Positions 12,222-23,885 of a stretch of 64,000 bases of DNA are shown one piece after another. The stretch comes from Gordionus sp. m RMFG-2023 (taxonomy: Eukaryota; Nematomorpha; Gordioida; Chordodea; Parachordodidae). Position numbers and translations under genes: made by a program. The notes below the pieces were generated by a model that was not told the origin of the DNA, ran no database searches, and saw only the letters and a program-made list of their open reading frames with translations. Position 1 is the stretch's first letter. The number at the start of each line of letters is the position of its first letter. The stretch spans positions 41,889,561 through 41,953,560 of the forward strand of contig NC_088775.1 in the NCBI RefSeq assembly GCF_954871325.1. The letters run 5' to 3'.

Positions 12222-12852
12222 AATCACACACATTTTATTCTATAGTATTTATTCTTGTTCAATATTCATCCTTAATTATGCAATACAATCACACACAATT
12301 TATTCTATAGTATTTATTCTTGTTCAATATAGTTTATATTTTATTAATTCTATTAATAAATGCTTTTGATAATAAATATAAGTAACAATTTGCATTCAAT
12401 TCTCTAACGCCATCTATTTATATAAAAATAAGGAAAGCTACTTTTTTCTTATTTGAAAAACTTTAAATTTAGTGTTGTTAAATAGTAGAGTTCGTTATTT
12501 AAAAAAAATAATTAAATAAGAAAAAACTTTTAATTTTATATAACAAAAAAATAAAATTATTCCCCCCACTCCCTTAATTAGGTGCCAGCTAGGCGTTAAC
12601 AAATTATAAGAAATAAGAATTTATTATTTCAGAGATTTAGTATAAAATAATTATTATTTTTATTTGAATGAAATTAAAAAAATATATATTAAAATTTTAA
12701 ATCCATATTTTTTAATAAAATTTTAAATTATAAATCCTTTTTTTTAATAAAAGTTTTTATATGATGGATGAAAATGAAACGTTAGATTACGAAGTAATAT
12801 TATAAATATTTATATTTATTGCTAACATAATTATAAATTGTAGGCGGATCTT

Positions 12853-14735
12853 ATGGATCAAGACCATAATTTAAGTCAAAGCTCTTTTACCTCCTCAATA
12901 GCCAATACATCATCTACTTCTTCAATATATAATAACAATTTCAATATAAAAAATATGTTTAAAAATACACCTAATAAATCAAGGCGCAAATGTGTGCATT
13001 GTATAATATATTTGTAAAATCTATTTTAAATATATTTTAGCCAACCTTAAAAATCATATTAAAATACCCCACCCGGATATTACTTTCCAAACTAAAGAAA
13101 TATTGCCCAAAAATTTATCGGGTATAAGAAAACTACAACCTGAAGAAAATAAACATTTAAATAAACTAATACTCAGATATATTGTTAAAAATAATTTACC
13201 GTTTAACCTATTTGACTCTAATTCAGGGATATATTCGCGTTTATATTTAAAAGGGAAAATATATGGACAAGGCAAACTGCCAAAATATATTTGCATTCGA
13301 TTTATGAAACATCTAAATGTAATATCATAGAAACATTAATAAATGTACAAAGCAAAATCTCCCTCTCCACGGATGATGTTTGGACAGGAATCAACTCTTT
13401 ATCATATTGTTCGATTACTGTCCATTATATAACAAAAAATTGGAAACTAAAATATTAACTGCTTGATTTAATAGAACTACCTCACCCGCATAATGGACAG
13501 GATATATTTAATTATTTATTAAAATCTCTTGAAACATTTGAGATTAAAAAAAATGTTATAGCAATTACACATGATAATGCAATAAATATGATAAGTGTAG
13601 GAGAAATAATGGCCAATCATTATAGAGAAATATACAATATGTCCTTTTATAGTCATAGGTGCCTAGCGCATGTTATCAATATAATAGTTAAAGAAGGGCT
13701 AAATATTTTTGATAAAAAATTAGAAAAAATACATAAATTGGTGAAAAAACTTCACCTGTCGCCAAAGTTCATGCAAAAATATATGGCCATCTCTGGCAGT
13801 ACAAGGTTACCGCTTGATGTGATCACTAGGTGGAATTCAAAGTATCTTATGATTTCTACAATAAATAAAGTAAATTAACCATAATCTTAAATGTTATTTT
13901 CATAATATATTTTATTTTAAAGAATTTAGACGCCATTAAACGATTAGGGGAAGAATGTCTTCCCAAAGATGAATTTTATATTAATGAGGCAAAATATTTA
14001 AAGTAAATTGAAACCTTCCTTAAACCTTTTCAAGATTACGTGTGAAGTTTCATCGGAAAATACAATTATTGGGACGGCGGTTTTATTCGTAGCTTCGGTG
14101 GAATTTTTTAGATGAAAATTTTAATACACATGTTAATGATGATATAAGAAAAGCTGCCAAATTAATGCTAAATAAATTTAAAAACTAGGAAGGCTTATTT
14201 AATACCCTAACAATTTATAAGACCAAATTAAAATATATGCCAAAAGCAATATTAAATGATAAATATTATAAAGAATTAAAACTAGTACACTTAGCCCTTG
14301 CCTTGCCAATACACCAAGCAACGGCTTATCAATTTAATGATGATGATTCTCAACCTTACTCAATTATTATGCATAATAAAATGCGAAAGTAAATATAAAT
14401 ACTTAGGAATATAATTAACCTTGTATTTTTATATTTATTTTCAGAGATGCTATAGATAACCCAGATCCCATGAGAGATTAGATCTTGGAATATCTTAAGG
14501 AACCCGTAGCGCCAACTTGGACAAATATTTTAGATTGGTGAAAAGAACGCCTCGATATATCCCACTTTGTCGTTATTGGCTATAGATTATTTAGCGCAAC
14601 AAACGACAAGTGTTGCAAGTGAGAGAACTTTCAGTAAAGCTGTTAATTGCATGACAAAAAAAAGAAATAGGATGTTGGAAACCCTATAATGCCTCAGTCT
14701 GAGTTATTGGGATGTAGATCTATTGGAATAAATGT
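12853..14735 (+). pseudogene. hAT transposase (BED finger, RNase H-like core, dimerisation domain)
   Basis: The chosen start is the ATG at 12853. Exon 1 ends near RRKCVHC, the first half of a BED zinc finger. After a ~40-bp intron ending ttttag at about 13040 it continues NLKNHIKIPHPDI, the second half. The catalytic-core region at 13588-13868 includes HRCLAHVINIIVKEGL and LPLDVITRWNSKY. A second intron (about 13868-13918) leads to NLDAIKRLGEECL. A third short intron lies at about 14390-14443. The C-terminal dimerisation region at 14500-14700 shows ILDW, then SVASERTFS in a shifted frame. Several stops and frameshifts are present (for example between 13330 and 13580 and in the C-terminal part), so it is a pseudogene. 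Family: hAT, Ac/ZBED-like. Confidence 0.85.
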
Positions 14736-15974
14736 AAATATTAATATATAATTTGTATTGTGTTTAGACCATACATATAATTAGTCCTAATAATATATTT
14801 TTTTTAAACTTTAAACAATAATTTCCCCCCCCCCCTTCCACCCCCATAAAATCATTAGTAAAATTTAATAATGATTTCTTAATACTAATATATCTTTATT
14901 TTATATTTTATAGCTTTCCGGATGGGAAGAAGATATTTTTTTATATTATAATATATTTATTTATTATTTTTTTATATTATAATATATTTATTTATTATAT
15001 TTTTGTATTATAATTGTAAAATTTTAAATCTTGAACATGATTTATAAAGATTTTAATAAATAAAGTGAAAAATTTCAGAGCGGAGTTCTGAACACTACAA
15101 AATTTGAGCTATTTTTTTTAATAAATAGATAAGGACAGGTTCGAACTAGCTCCTGTACTTTGTTTTGAAGAAATCAATAAATTACTAAAATTCTTAAAAA
15201 AAGTCAGGACACTTTTTAAGGAGAGAAATAGTCTGGTCTTCATAAATATTATTTTTTAAAATAATATACATTATAATCGATTATGTCTAACCACTATTCT
15301 TGAAGATTATATTTTCCATATTTAAATCAGTAAAGAGTTCAGGCAATAATAAATAAGTTAAATTCCATACATAACTTTTTTTTCAAACGGTTTCTGGGTA
15401 ATGTTAGGAATCCTTTATTTCCAAACGAAGGATATTAATTTTTGGAATTTCGATTAAGTTCATGTTAACAAAATTTCTGTTAAATAGAGTTTAAAATTCC
15501 TGAACCCGAATTAAACCCTACTTAATATTGTAAAAAAGTTAAAAATAAAATGTTAAGATCTAAACATGCCCATTTAGAGAAATAAGATGGTCAAAAATTT
15601 TATACGAGTAACCATATTTATTTTTTACCTCCCTCCCAAGTCAAACTTATATACACCATATTTAGGTAGAACTAGACTTATTTGATACCAATCTATCATA
15701 TCAATATTTTGTGCCAATAATAATCCTAATTGCCATAGAGAGGTGGCGCTTGGTTTGCTAATTATTCAATAGTTCTAATTAGCTATCGATTGATGCCTCT
15801 AATAATCATATTTTATATCCTTAATAAGGTCAAAAAAAACAACTTAAAATATATTGGTTGTGCTTGTGGTTTGTGCTCATTGCTAGTATAGTCGATTTTT
15901 AGACTTAAGCCACGGATCTGGGTTTTACACAATTAACCAATAATAATCAATTGAGTTTCATAAAATTTAATAAA

Positions 15975-16182
15975 CTATTTATTGAGTTCACGACTCAAGT
16001 TCATAACTCGAGTCGCGACTTGAGTTGGCTCAAGTTAACGACTCAAGTTCATAACTCGAGTTGTAAAAATGAGTCGACTAATCGACTCAAAACTCGACTT
16101 GAGTTTTGAGTCGATTTTTTTGACTAAAAACTCAACTTGAGTCTTAGTTAAGCCGACTCGGCTGAGTCGTTTAACAACACTA
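15975..16182. promoter_or_regulatory. Subterminal repeat cluster of the hAT at 12470-16182
   Basis: About ten copies of ACTCAAGTT, ACTCGAGT, GAGTCGA or their complements are packed in ~150 bp just inside the right terminal repeat. hAT transposases such as Ac bind many short subterminal motifs, so a transposase-binding role is inferred. No matching cluster is as clear at the left end. Confidence 0.5.
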
Positions 16183-17264
16183 GTTAAATTTTTAATACTA
16201 GTGTATTTTTGATATTATTACAAACTACTATTATTTTAAGATATAATATACCATCTCGAGGTGGTGCGACAATAATATATAAAATCTTAATTGTTTGATC
16301 ATATCACTCTGGTTAAAATGTTTCATTTCTAAATGTGGCAGTGAAAATAACTTAAGGCTTCAATTTATTTACATAATTTCTTCTAAAGATTTTTAGCGTT
16401 CTTATCAATTTATCTAACATAATAAAATCTCATATGAGTTAACATCGTGAGTGTCATGGTTATGACTGCAAATTAACCAGCATCAATTATTTGTGTGACA
16501 ATTTAAGATAAGATTATTACTACAGTTGCTGAGAGCATATGATTGCATATTTTAGATAAACAATAATGGTCAACTGTGTAGTCGTTTATATATTATTGAA
16601 AATGGAAGTTAATCTTTTAGAAATTTAGTATCTCCCAATAATTTTCTCAATTACTAATCTAGTTTCCATCATATCATCTAAGAGGAAGCTCTAACTACCA
16701 TATAGTTTTATGATTTGAATTGGTCGTTTTCATCAAGAATTGTTGATTTGGTTAGGCCTATAAATTTTTCCTTATTAGTCCATTCTATAAAACATTTTCT
16801 AAAATGGTAACAGAGAGTTATATTAGTTTCATAACCTTTTGTTGAATGAATTGCTAGGAATTATATTATATTACGTGGCTTTTAAAAACCATTATCAATT
16901 AAAGTATATGTATGAATTAATTAACCTTTTTTATCACATGTAATTCTTTAGAAGCAAAATTCTTTTATATCAGCAATCGAAAATATTTTTTACTGTAATA
17001 AATAGATTTTGTATTAAAAACTATTATTTTTAGAAATGTCTTGTATTGTTTTAATTATCTATATGCTAGTTTATTTTGTATGCATAATATAAAAAATGGA
17101 AAAATGAAATTCAGAATAATTGTTCAGAGTTATCAAATCTTAAAAAAGAATATTTATATTAATATAAAACCGACTGAAGGCCAGGCAAAAGCGGGTTGTA
17201 GGCCCACAAATTAGGGAGTATGGGGGCGAGCCCCACGAGATAGTAAAGGCTAGCGATGCCCCTG

Positions 17265-18366
17265 AAGGTAGTTATTATTTTGTTATATTTATCTTTTATT
17301 TAAAAATGTAACTTGCAGGTAATAATTTTTGGTATTTTTTTATAGCATCAAAAGCAAAATTATTTAAAATATAAGTTTATTAAAATAAATAAGGTTCATA
17401 AAAATATATGCTTGTTAAATAATAATAAATATGAATAATGAATTAGAAGATAAATTAATACAGTGTAATTATAAGTTTTACCTAACAAATTTTAAAATAT
17501 TCAATTTGAATAAAAAAAACAAAATATCAAATTATTTGGCAAAATATGTAAAACTTAATAATCAATTTTTTGTTAAAAGGTTTTAACAAAATAGAAGGTA
17601 TTTAAGTTAAAGAAAATAAATGTAAAATGTTTATCTTGCAAAGTTAGAATTTGTTTTCTAGTAGATAATATATATTTAAATAATAAGCTATGTTTTAAAG
17701 AATGAATCCAAAATGAAATATTAATATTTTAAATAAAGATGAACCGTTGGTATATCTAACATTTCATATAATAAGTGTCGCAATTGAATAAAAATATTGA
17801 ATTATATTTTTAGATTTTTAAAAGTTTGTTTTTAGTTAAGTATTGATGATTTTTATTTAATATTATTTTAAAAGCTTTGATTATATATTTTTAGATTTTT
17901 GTAAAATTGATTTTAGTAAGTCATGATTGATGATTTTATTTTATTTTATTTTAATCGCGTTAACATCTTATTTTTAGATTTATAAAAGTTGATTATCGTA
18001 AAGTCATTATGATGCGATAATTTATAATTGCTAAAAAATGTATTTTTATCTTATATTTAAAGAAGATATTTTTAGTGTATTTAATTATTTTGTGATGATT
18101 ATTGCTTCCCTATAAAAGGGAAGCTAAATTGTAATTTTTACAGTTGATTTTTTTTTTCGCTTTAAAAATTATAATATTTTTTTAAAATAATATTTTTGGA
18201 AATATCAATAAAGTTAAATTTGTAGTATCTAGTTAAATTTATAGTGTTTAAATTAATATAAATAAGCGGACAACGTAATAATAAGTTTCTTCAACAAATA
18301 TCATTTAATCTATATATATTTAGCTGATTAATTTTATTTACTAAGCTGAACTCTCTATACCGGAGT
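17265..18366 (+). other. Spacer, possible solo LTR
   Basis: AT-rich and without coding potential. It has a TATA-like 'cctataaaagggaa' at about 18110, AATAAAG at about 18209 and a degenerate ~95-bp internal repetition at 17790-18010. With TG near 17281 and CA near 18303 it could be a solo LTR, but no convincing flanking duplication was found. It separates repeat R copy B from the inverted copy C. Confidence 0.25.
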
Positions 18367-18580
18367 TAATGTTGTTAAGCCCTGATTCGGGTCAATTTTA
18401 TAAAAAGCCCGATTAGGATTTTAATTAAAATAATATTATGTAAGCTTCGAGATTTGAGAAATAGAGTTCAAAATCTTTTTGACATATATGAGCAAATCTC
18501 TAATTCTTACATAATATCATTAAATCATTTTTAGGGCTTTTTTTTTAAATTGAACCGTATAGGGCTGTTTATTAACAATA
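18367..18580. mobile_element. hAT MITE (TAATGTTGTTAA ends)
   Basis: A 214-bp palindromic element whose arms pair over about 80 bp (inner ends '...atattatgtaag' / 'cttacataatat...'). It is flanked by accggagt (18359-18366) and accggagc (18581-18588), 7 of 8 identical. The end matches the coding hAT at 12470-16182 in the first ~12 bases. It has no coding capacity. Confidence 0.8.
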
Positions 18581-19577
18581 ACCGGAGCAAAAACTGGTTA
18601 AATAGAATTATATTTTATAATTGTTATTATTAGCATATAGATATCTTTATCTTTACTCCTAACTCTAGATTCTTAGAAACAATCAGGGGCTATGCTAGCC
18701 TTTGCAATCTCATGGGGCTTGAAAACGCCCCCCATATCCCTAAATTTGCGGGGCTTCGGCCATCTTTTGCCTGGTCTCCGGCCGGGTTTTATATATTTAT
18801 ATATAATACCTTTTTTAAATTTGCTAACTCTGAACAATTTTTCTGAATTTCATATTTTGTCATTTATTATATTATGGATACAAAATAAACAAGCATATAA
18901 ATAATTAAAACAATACAAGACATTTCTAAAAAAATACAATACAAAATATTTTCGATTGCTGATATAAAAAAATTTTGCGTCTAAGAAATTACATGTGATA
19001 AAAAAGGTTAATTAATTTATACATAATCCTCAATTGATATTGGTTTTTATAAACCACATAATATTAATTCTTATTAACTTACATTGAAGGTCGTCAAACT
19101 AATATAACTCTCTGTTAACATTCTAAACAATGTTTTATAGAATGGACTAATAAAGAAAAATTTATAGGTCTAACCAAATCAACAATTCTTGAAGAAGAGA
19201 ATATAAACGGTCAATCCAAATCATAAAACTATATGGTGGTAAGAGCTTCCTCTTAGATGACATGATGGAACTAGATTAGTAATCGAGAAAATTATTGGGA
19301 GATATTAAATTTATAATAGATTATCTTCCATTTTTAATGATATATAAACGACTACACAATTGACCATTATTGCTTATAAAATATGCAATCATATGCTCTC
19401 AGCAGCTGTAGTAATAATCTTAAATTACATGGCCACATAAATGATAGATGCTGGTTAATTTGCAGTCATAGCCATTACACCAACGATGTTAACTCATATC
19501 AGAATTTATTATGCTAGATAAATTGATAAAATAAAAACACTAAAAATCTTTAGAAGATATTATGCAAATATATTGAA

Positions 19578-21498
19578 GGGCCATTCCATGTCAAATCGAT
19601 CAAAAAAAACACTTTTTCGGCCGACCCCTTTTAAAATTGTTTAAAAATTTCTGGTATTATTTAGATAGGTAAAATAGTGAGAAAGCCGTTTATCTTAGAT
19701 CGCTAGCACACCTGGTTCTCGAGATATAGGGGCTCAAAAGTACATAAAAGAGCCACTTTGGAATCTGTAAAATTTATAAAATGCTTATATCTCAAAAACT
19801 ATTTATAGTAAACAAAATTATAATATATCATTTTGTAGGTAAAGAAATTCTCTAATGGGCTAACAAAGAATATTAAATATTGGCGCCATTATAGGCTTTT
19901 AACATCCGGTTTACCTAAATTGCTTTACCTGTATTTTTAAGCAAAGTAGTGAGTGTGTTTTCGAATTTTTTTTTTGCTTTTTATTTAAACACCTTTTATA
20001 AATATATATACGATGTCAAAACCTTGGCGACGCTATCAACATTTCCGAAATATACATTTTTACCAAAAATTGAAGAAAAAAGTAGATGGCGCTAATGGTT
20101 GAAAAATATTATTTTTAAAGAAAATGAAAATATTGATACGTTTATAAGAATTGTGATAAAATTTTCCAGTTATGCCTTCCCCCCTCTCCCACTATCCTTA
20201 AAATGTTTTACATTTTTTAGATCTCTACTTTGCTACCATAGCGAGCGAATGGCTTATTAGCTTGATAATATATAACAGCTGCAGTAAAAACAAATACTTT
20301 ATTAGACATATATTCGATTATATTTTACAAAATAAATTGTTTAAAACGATCTCTCTTTCTGCGAAATAATTTTTACCTGTCCGTTCAGATTAATTTTATC
20401 GTCTGTCTACTAATAACGATCTGGATTTGGAGAGCAAAAACATGTATTCTAGGTGTAGATCAATTAAAATTTTATTCTATATCACAGATGGACGTACCAA
20501 ATATTAAAATGTTGCAACCCATTTAATTTACAGAGACATGCTTATTATCGCGAGAATATAAGAAAGATTCTACCCTGGATGACCCAAAAAAATTTACCAT
20601 TCAATTTAGACATGTTAACATGCTCTTCATGGAGACAAAAATTTGCAAACATTCCTTATACTTCAAATGACAATGTAGATATTGATTCTCCTCTTCATAT
20701 AATTAATCAAGAGGCTATTGATAACATTAATATATCCCTACAATCAAATGGGGAATCTCTCATTAATAGAAAACACTTATGTGAAAAGAGATATTCGAAG
20801 AAAAAAATATCTAGAGTAAAAAAAAGTTTTAACGACTAAAATTATACCATTATCTTCATCAAATGATGAAAAATTCGATGAAATTGTAGATGAAAGATAT
20901 TTATTATTGGAAATTTGCTACATTATTAAGTTTCTAATGGGCATATGACCACTCTGCTCCTCAGTTAATTAGTATATTTAATAGAAAATCAAAATTTTTT
21001 AGTATAAAAAGTGAAAATATCTGGTTATTGATAAGTTAGCAGCAAAATTTTAACCATAATCCGTAATTTCATAAAGCGCCATCTATTTTTTATCAATTTT
21101 TGGAGTCGATAGCGTCGTTAAAAAAATTCGAAAACAAACTCACTATTTTGTTTAAAAATAGAGGTAAAGCAATTTAGGTAAACCGGATGTTAAAAGCCTA
21201 TAATGGCCCCAATATTTATTATTCTTTGTTAGCCCATTAGAGAATTTCTTTACCTACAAAATGATATATTATAATTTTTTTTACTATAAATAGTATTTGA
21301 GATATAAGCATTTTAAAAATTTTACAGATTCCAAAGTGGCTCTTTTTTGTACCTTTGAGCCTCTATATCTCGAGAACCAGGTATGCTAAGCGAAAATAAA
21401 CGGATTTCTCACTCTTTTACATATCTAAATAATTCCAAAAATATTTAAAAATTTTAAAAGGGGTCGGCCATCGTGATTGATTTGACATGGAATGGCCC
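19578..21498. mobile_element. Long-TIR transposon with 4-bp TSD (Sola-like candidate)
   Basis: The ends are GGGCCATTCCATGTCAAATC and, inverted, GGGCCATTCCATGTCAAATC. The terminal inverted repeats are long, roughly 400 bp each, with recognisable inner blocks such as 'tatctcgagaaccaggt'. It is flanked by TGAA at 19574-19577 and 21499-21502; the empty site in copies A and B of repeat R has TGAA once. The 4-bp duplication and GGCCATTCC ends suggest a Sola-type element, but this is from memory. The interior has one open frame (20579-20839) that I do not recognise. Confidence 0.8.
20579..20839 (+). CDS. Unrecognised short open frame in the long-TIR transposon
   Basis: An 86-residue frame starting MTQKNLPFNLDMLTCSSWRQ with a basic C-terminus (KKKISRVKKS). 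It lies in the unique middle of the element between the two long arms. I do not recognise it. The next ~100 bases stay partly open in another frame (LSSSNDEKFDEIVDERYLL), which suggests a slightly decayed N-terminal transposase region. Its length is far too short for a whole transposase. It could equally be a chance frame, though its composition is more protein-like than the surroundings. Confidence 0.3.
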   Translation: MTQKNLPFNLDMLTCSSWRQKFANIPYTSNDNVDIDSPLHIINQEAIDNINISLQSNGESLINRKHLCEKRYSKKKISRVKKSFND

Positions 21499-21781
21499 TG
21501 AAGCCTTAAGTTATTTACATGGCAGGGATGCCATATTAGAAATAAAACATTTTGTAACTATAAAATAAGAACCAGAGGCATATGAAGCAATTAAGATTTT
21601 ATATATTATTGTCGCACCACCTCTAGTTGGTATATTATATCTTAAAATAAGAGTAGTTTGTAAAAATATCTAAAATATACTCGTATTAAAAATTAAACCC
21701 AATGTTTTTCAAATAAGCAAAAAATAGCTTTCCTAAGATTTTTTTAAACCGATTTCGATCAATTTCTACCTAAAATTTCAA

Positions 21782-21894
<113 letters not shown>

Positions 21895-22330
21895 ATGTAA
21901 AAAAGAGAAGAAAAGTTATAAAATTTATTACATCTATTGTGGGATAAATAATAAGATGTTAAATATTAATAATATTTCAATAAATAGATGGCGTTAAATA
22001 TTTAAATGCATATTATTACTTATATTTATTATCAAAAGCATTAATTAGTAAAATTTATTAAATTACTAACTGTAATATATTATATAACTGTCAAATACGT
22101 CTGTAAAAGTGGCATTTTACCTAATATTTTATAGCCAATTATATATAATAGATGATTATAAACTATATGTCTACTTACTTTTTATAAACAAATCTCTTAT
22201 CCCTATTTGGATTTAGATCTTGAAAATAATTTAGGAAGAGGCATGGTAATTAAACTTAAAAATCAATAATATAGTTGATTAATGATTTTGAACTCGTAAT
22301 TTTAATATTAAATTTGTTAATTTTTAATAA

Positions 22331-22676
22331 ATATTTATTTAATTAGATAATTTAAATAATAAAAGTCAATAAAGCTTCAACTATTAATGCTAAATTAATA
22401 TTTATTGAGTGATATTGATATACTATTTTTAACACAAAATTTGATTGCAAGCTGACAATGAAAATATAATTTATATGTTTTAATCCTATCTAATAAATAA
22501 AATAGTATTCATTTAATAAAAATTTAGATAGTATTATTAATTTTTAAATAATAAAATTAAATCTATATATTACTAAATAGAATTATAAAAGAAATCGTTC
22601 AGTGGGCAATTAAAATTATTTTTAGTTCAAGAGGATATTAAGGAGCAATAAAAAAAAATTTTTTTTGCTTCAGGGG
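22331..22676. other. No recognisable content
   Basis: AT-rich DNA between repeat R copy C and the next hAT element. No open frame or repeat structure was found. Confidence 0.4.
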
Positions 22677-23089
22677 CAGGGTTGTCAGGTCAAAATTTTC
22701 AAATTGCGGGAGAAATTTGGTATTATGCGGGAGAAATATAAAAATTGCGGTAGAAATATAAAAATTATTAAAAAAAATTTTGGGATTTTGAATTGACTTA
22801 ATTATCCGCCTGTTATTTTTTTATATAAATACAAAGTCGGTAACTATTTTTTAAAATAAAATAACATCTTGATTTATTAAAATATATTAATTTAACGATC
22901 TTTTTTAAATATAAAAGAATGTAAACAAGATAAAATTTTATAAAAAAAAACGATTTTAATTTAACAATTAAAAATATATTTTATGCGAATGTCCAGCAAA
23001 ACGACCGCAATTGGAAATCTACCGTGTGTGTGTATAACATTAAAGATATAGGAGCTTAATTATCACGTATCACGTTTAAATACATAATA

Positions 23090-23876
23090 AGGTACTCCAA
23101 AAATAAGAAATAATACGGATGAAACTACAGTTGCGGCATTTATAATCACTTATTTTGTAGTACAACATTCACAGAGATACTTATCATCACAATGTTGGTA
23201 GAACCTTTTCCCCATAATATTTAACGACTCTAATATAATAGAAAACTATACTTGTAGAACAAAAATGAGCAAGGCTATCATCAATGTTTTAGATCTTAAA
23301 TCGGGAGGTCAATACTTGACGATTTGAAAAATGAGCATACATATGCAATTCTAACAGATGCATCTAATAAGCTCAGCTATTTCATCAAAATTAAGGTCGT
23401 TTCAATAAAACTATTAAATTTTTTCTCCTCAAAGAGTGAAAAATCCAAAGACATAGCTAACCATATAATAGTAAATATAGCAGATTCGAGATTATCAATA
23501 AATAGCATGTCAGCTTTCTGATCTCAAAATGCCTCAGTGAATTTGGTAAAAACAGAGTGTATTTACAGATTTGAGTCAGCACAATGTTGGTTGCGATATG
23601 TTCCTAATACCCGCCATCGATAGAATTTTAAAATTTTATAAACCTTTAAAAAAATATCATAAATAAAGATTATAAAAGCTGTCCTAATATTTTGAAAATT
23701 TTTTTCAATAATGAATGGCAGAGGTATATTTAAGAATGATTTCACATGTAGGAAATCTACTACATGCTGTTAATGTGTAGTTGCAATCAGAAGAATCTTA
23801 ACAAAGATTCACAAAATTATATACAGATGTGTTCATCTTTACAGTTAAAAATTGACAATAAATTTTATGGCGCCAT
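23090..23876 (+). repeat. Inverted duplicate of part of the hAT gene
   Basis: The + strand here matches the minus strand of 24477-25500 over most of its length; both arms end at the shared 'ggcgccat' (about 23869 and 24479). The arm is more decayed and shorter than its partner. The open frame at 23324-23521 (LTDASNKLS) is part of this copy. Arms this similar can fold into a hairpin. Confidence 0.75.
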
Positions 23877-23885
23877 TTCTAAAAC

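Larger units (their letters stand above)
3339..12329 (+). mobile_element. Ty3/gypsy LTR retrotransposon, broken, with two hAT insertions
   Basis: A fossil Ty3/gypsy element with two LTRs, flanked by TAGTT at 3334-3338 and 12330-12334. Parts in order: 5' LTR, a primer-binding-like stretch starting TGG at 3803, gag region, protease (DTG), reverse transcriptase (YLDD box), RNase H, integrase with zinc-binding and D,D,E regions, a ~60-bp tandem array, a polypurine-like stretch before 9891, and the 3' LTR. It is interrupted by two hAT elements (5732-7533 and 10215-12221) and by roughly half a dozen or more smaller breaks, so it is dead. The animal-type integrase and RT resemble the K02A2.6/Mag side of the family (from memory). 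The LTRs are still alike over most of their length but differ by several indels, so it is not recent. Confidence 0.93.
9891..12329 (+). repeat. 3' LTR of the gypsy element, split by hAT I2
   Basis: It starts TGCTGCATGTTCGC after a purine-rich stretch (ggaggtagtg). It is interrupted at 10215 by a 2.0-kb hAT and resumes at 12222. Without the insertion it is about 424 bp, against 464 bp for the 5' LTR. The same 43-bp units and 3' duplication are visible. Confidence 0.85.
12470..16182 (+). mobile_element. hAT transposon (TAGTGTTGTTAA ends), coding but decayed
   Basis: The ends are TAGTGTTGTTAAA and, inverted, TAGTGTTGTTAAACGACTC. The flanking 8-bp duplication is tttaaatt (12462-12469) and gttaaatt (16183-16190). 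Copy A of repeat R has the empty site with gttaaatt once. The element is 3,713 bp and encodes one spliced transposase (12853-14735). The terminal ~200 bp on the right are dense in ACTCAAGTT/ACTCGAGT words, probable subterminal binding sites. Non-coding relatives with the same ends lie at 18367-18580, 36991-37212 and about 57307-57529. Confidence 0.9.
3228..17264 (+). repeat. Repeat R copy B, split by two insertions
   Basis: B starts directly after A in the same orientation, making a head-to-tail pair. It consists of 3228-3338, 12330-12469 and 16183-17264. The first gap is a Ty3/gypsy element with a 5-bp TAGTT duplication. The second is a hAT element with an 8-bp duplication (tttaaatt / gttaaatt). 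Joined in order, the three pieces follow copy A base for base over long stretches. The right end 'gctagcgatgcccctg' at 17249-17264 is the hAT-like terminus of the family. Only the part equivalent to A from about 1800 onward is present. Confidence 0.75.

Noticed and set aside
17281-18303. Solo LTR
   Set aside because: TATA and polyadenylation-like signals are present, but no paired flanking duplication and no related LTR in the window; kept only as a low-confidence note.
18692-18904. 70-codon frame at the end of repeat R copy C
   Set aside because: The equivalent part of copies A and B is not open and there is no family match.
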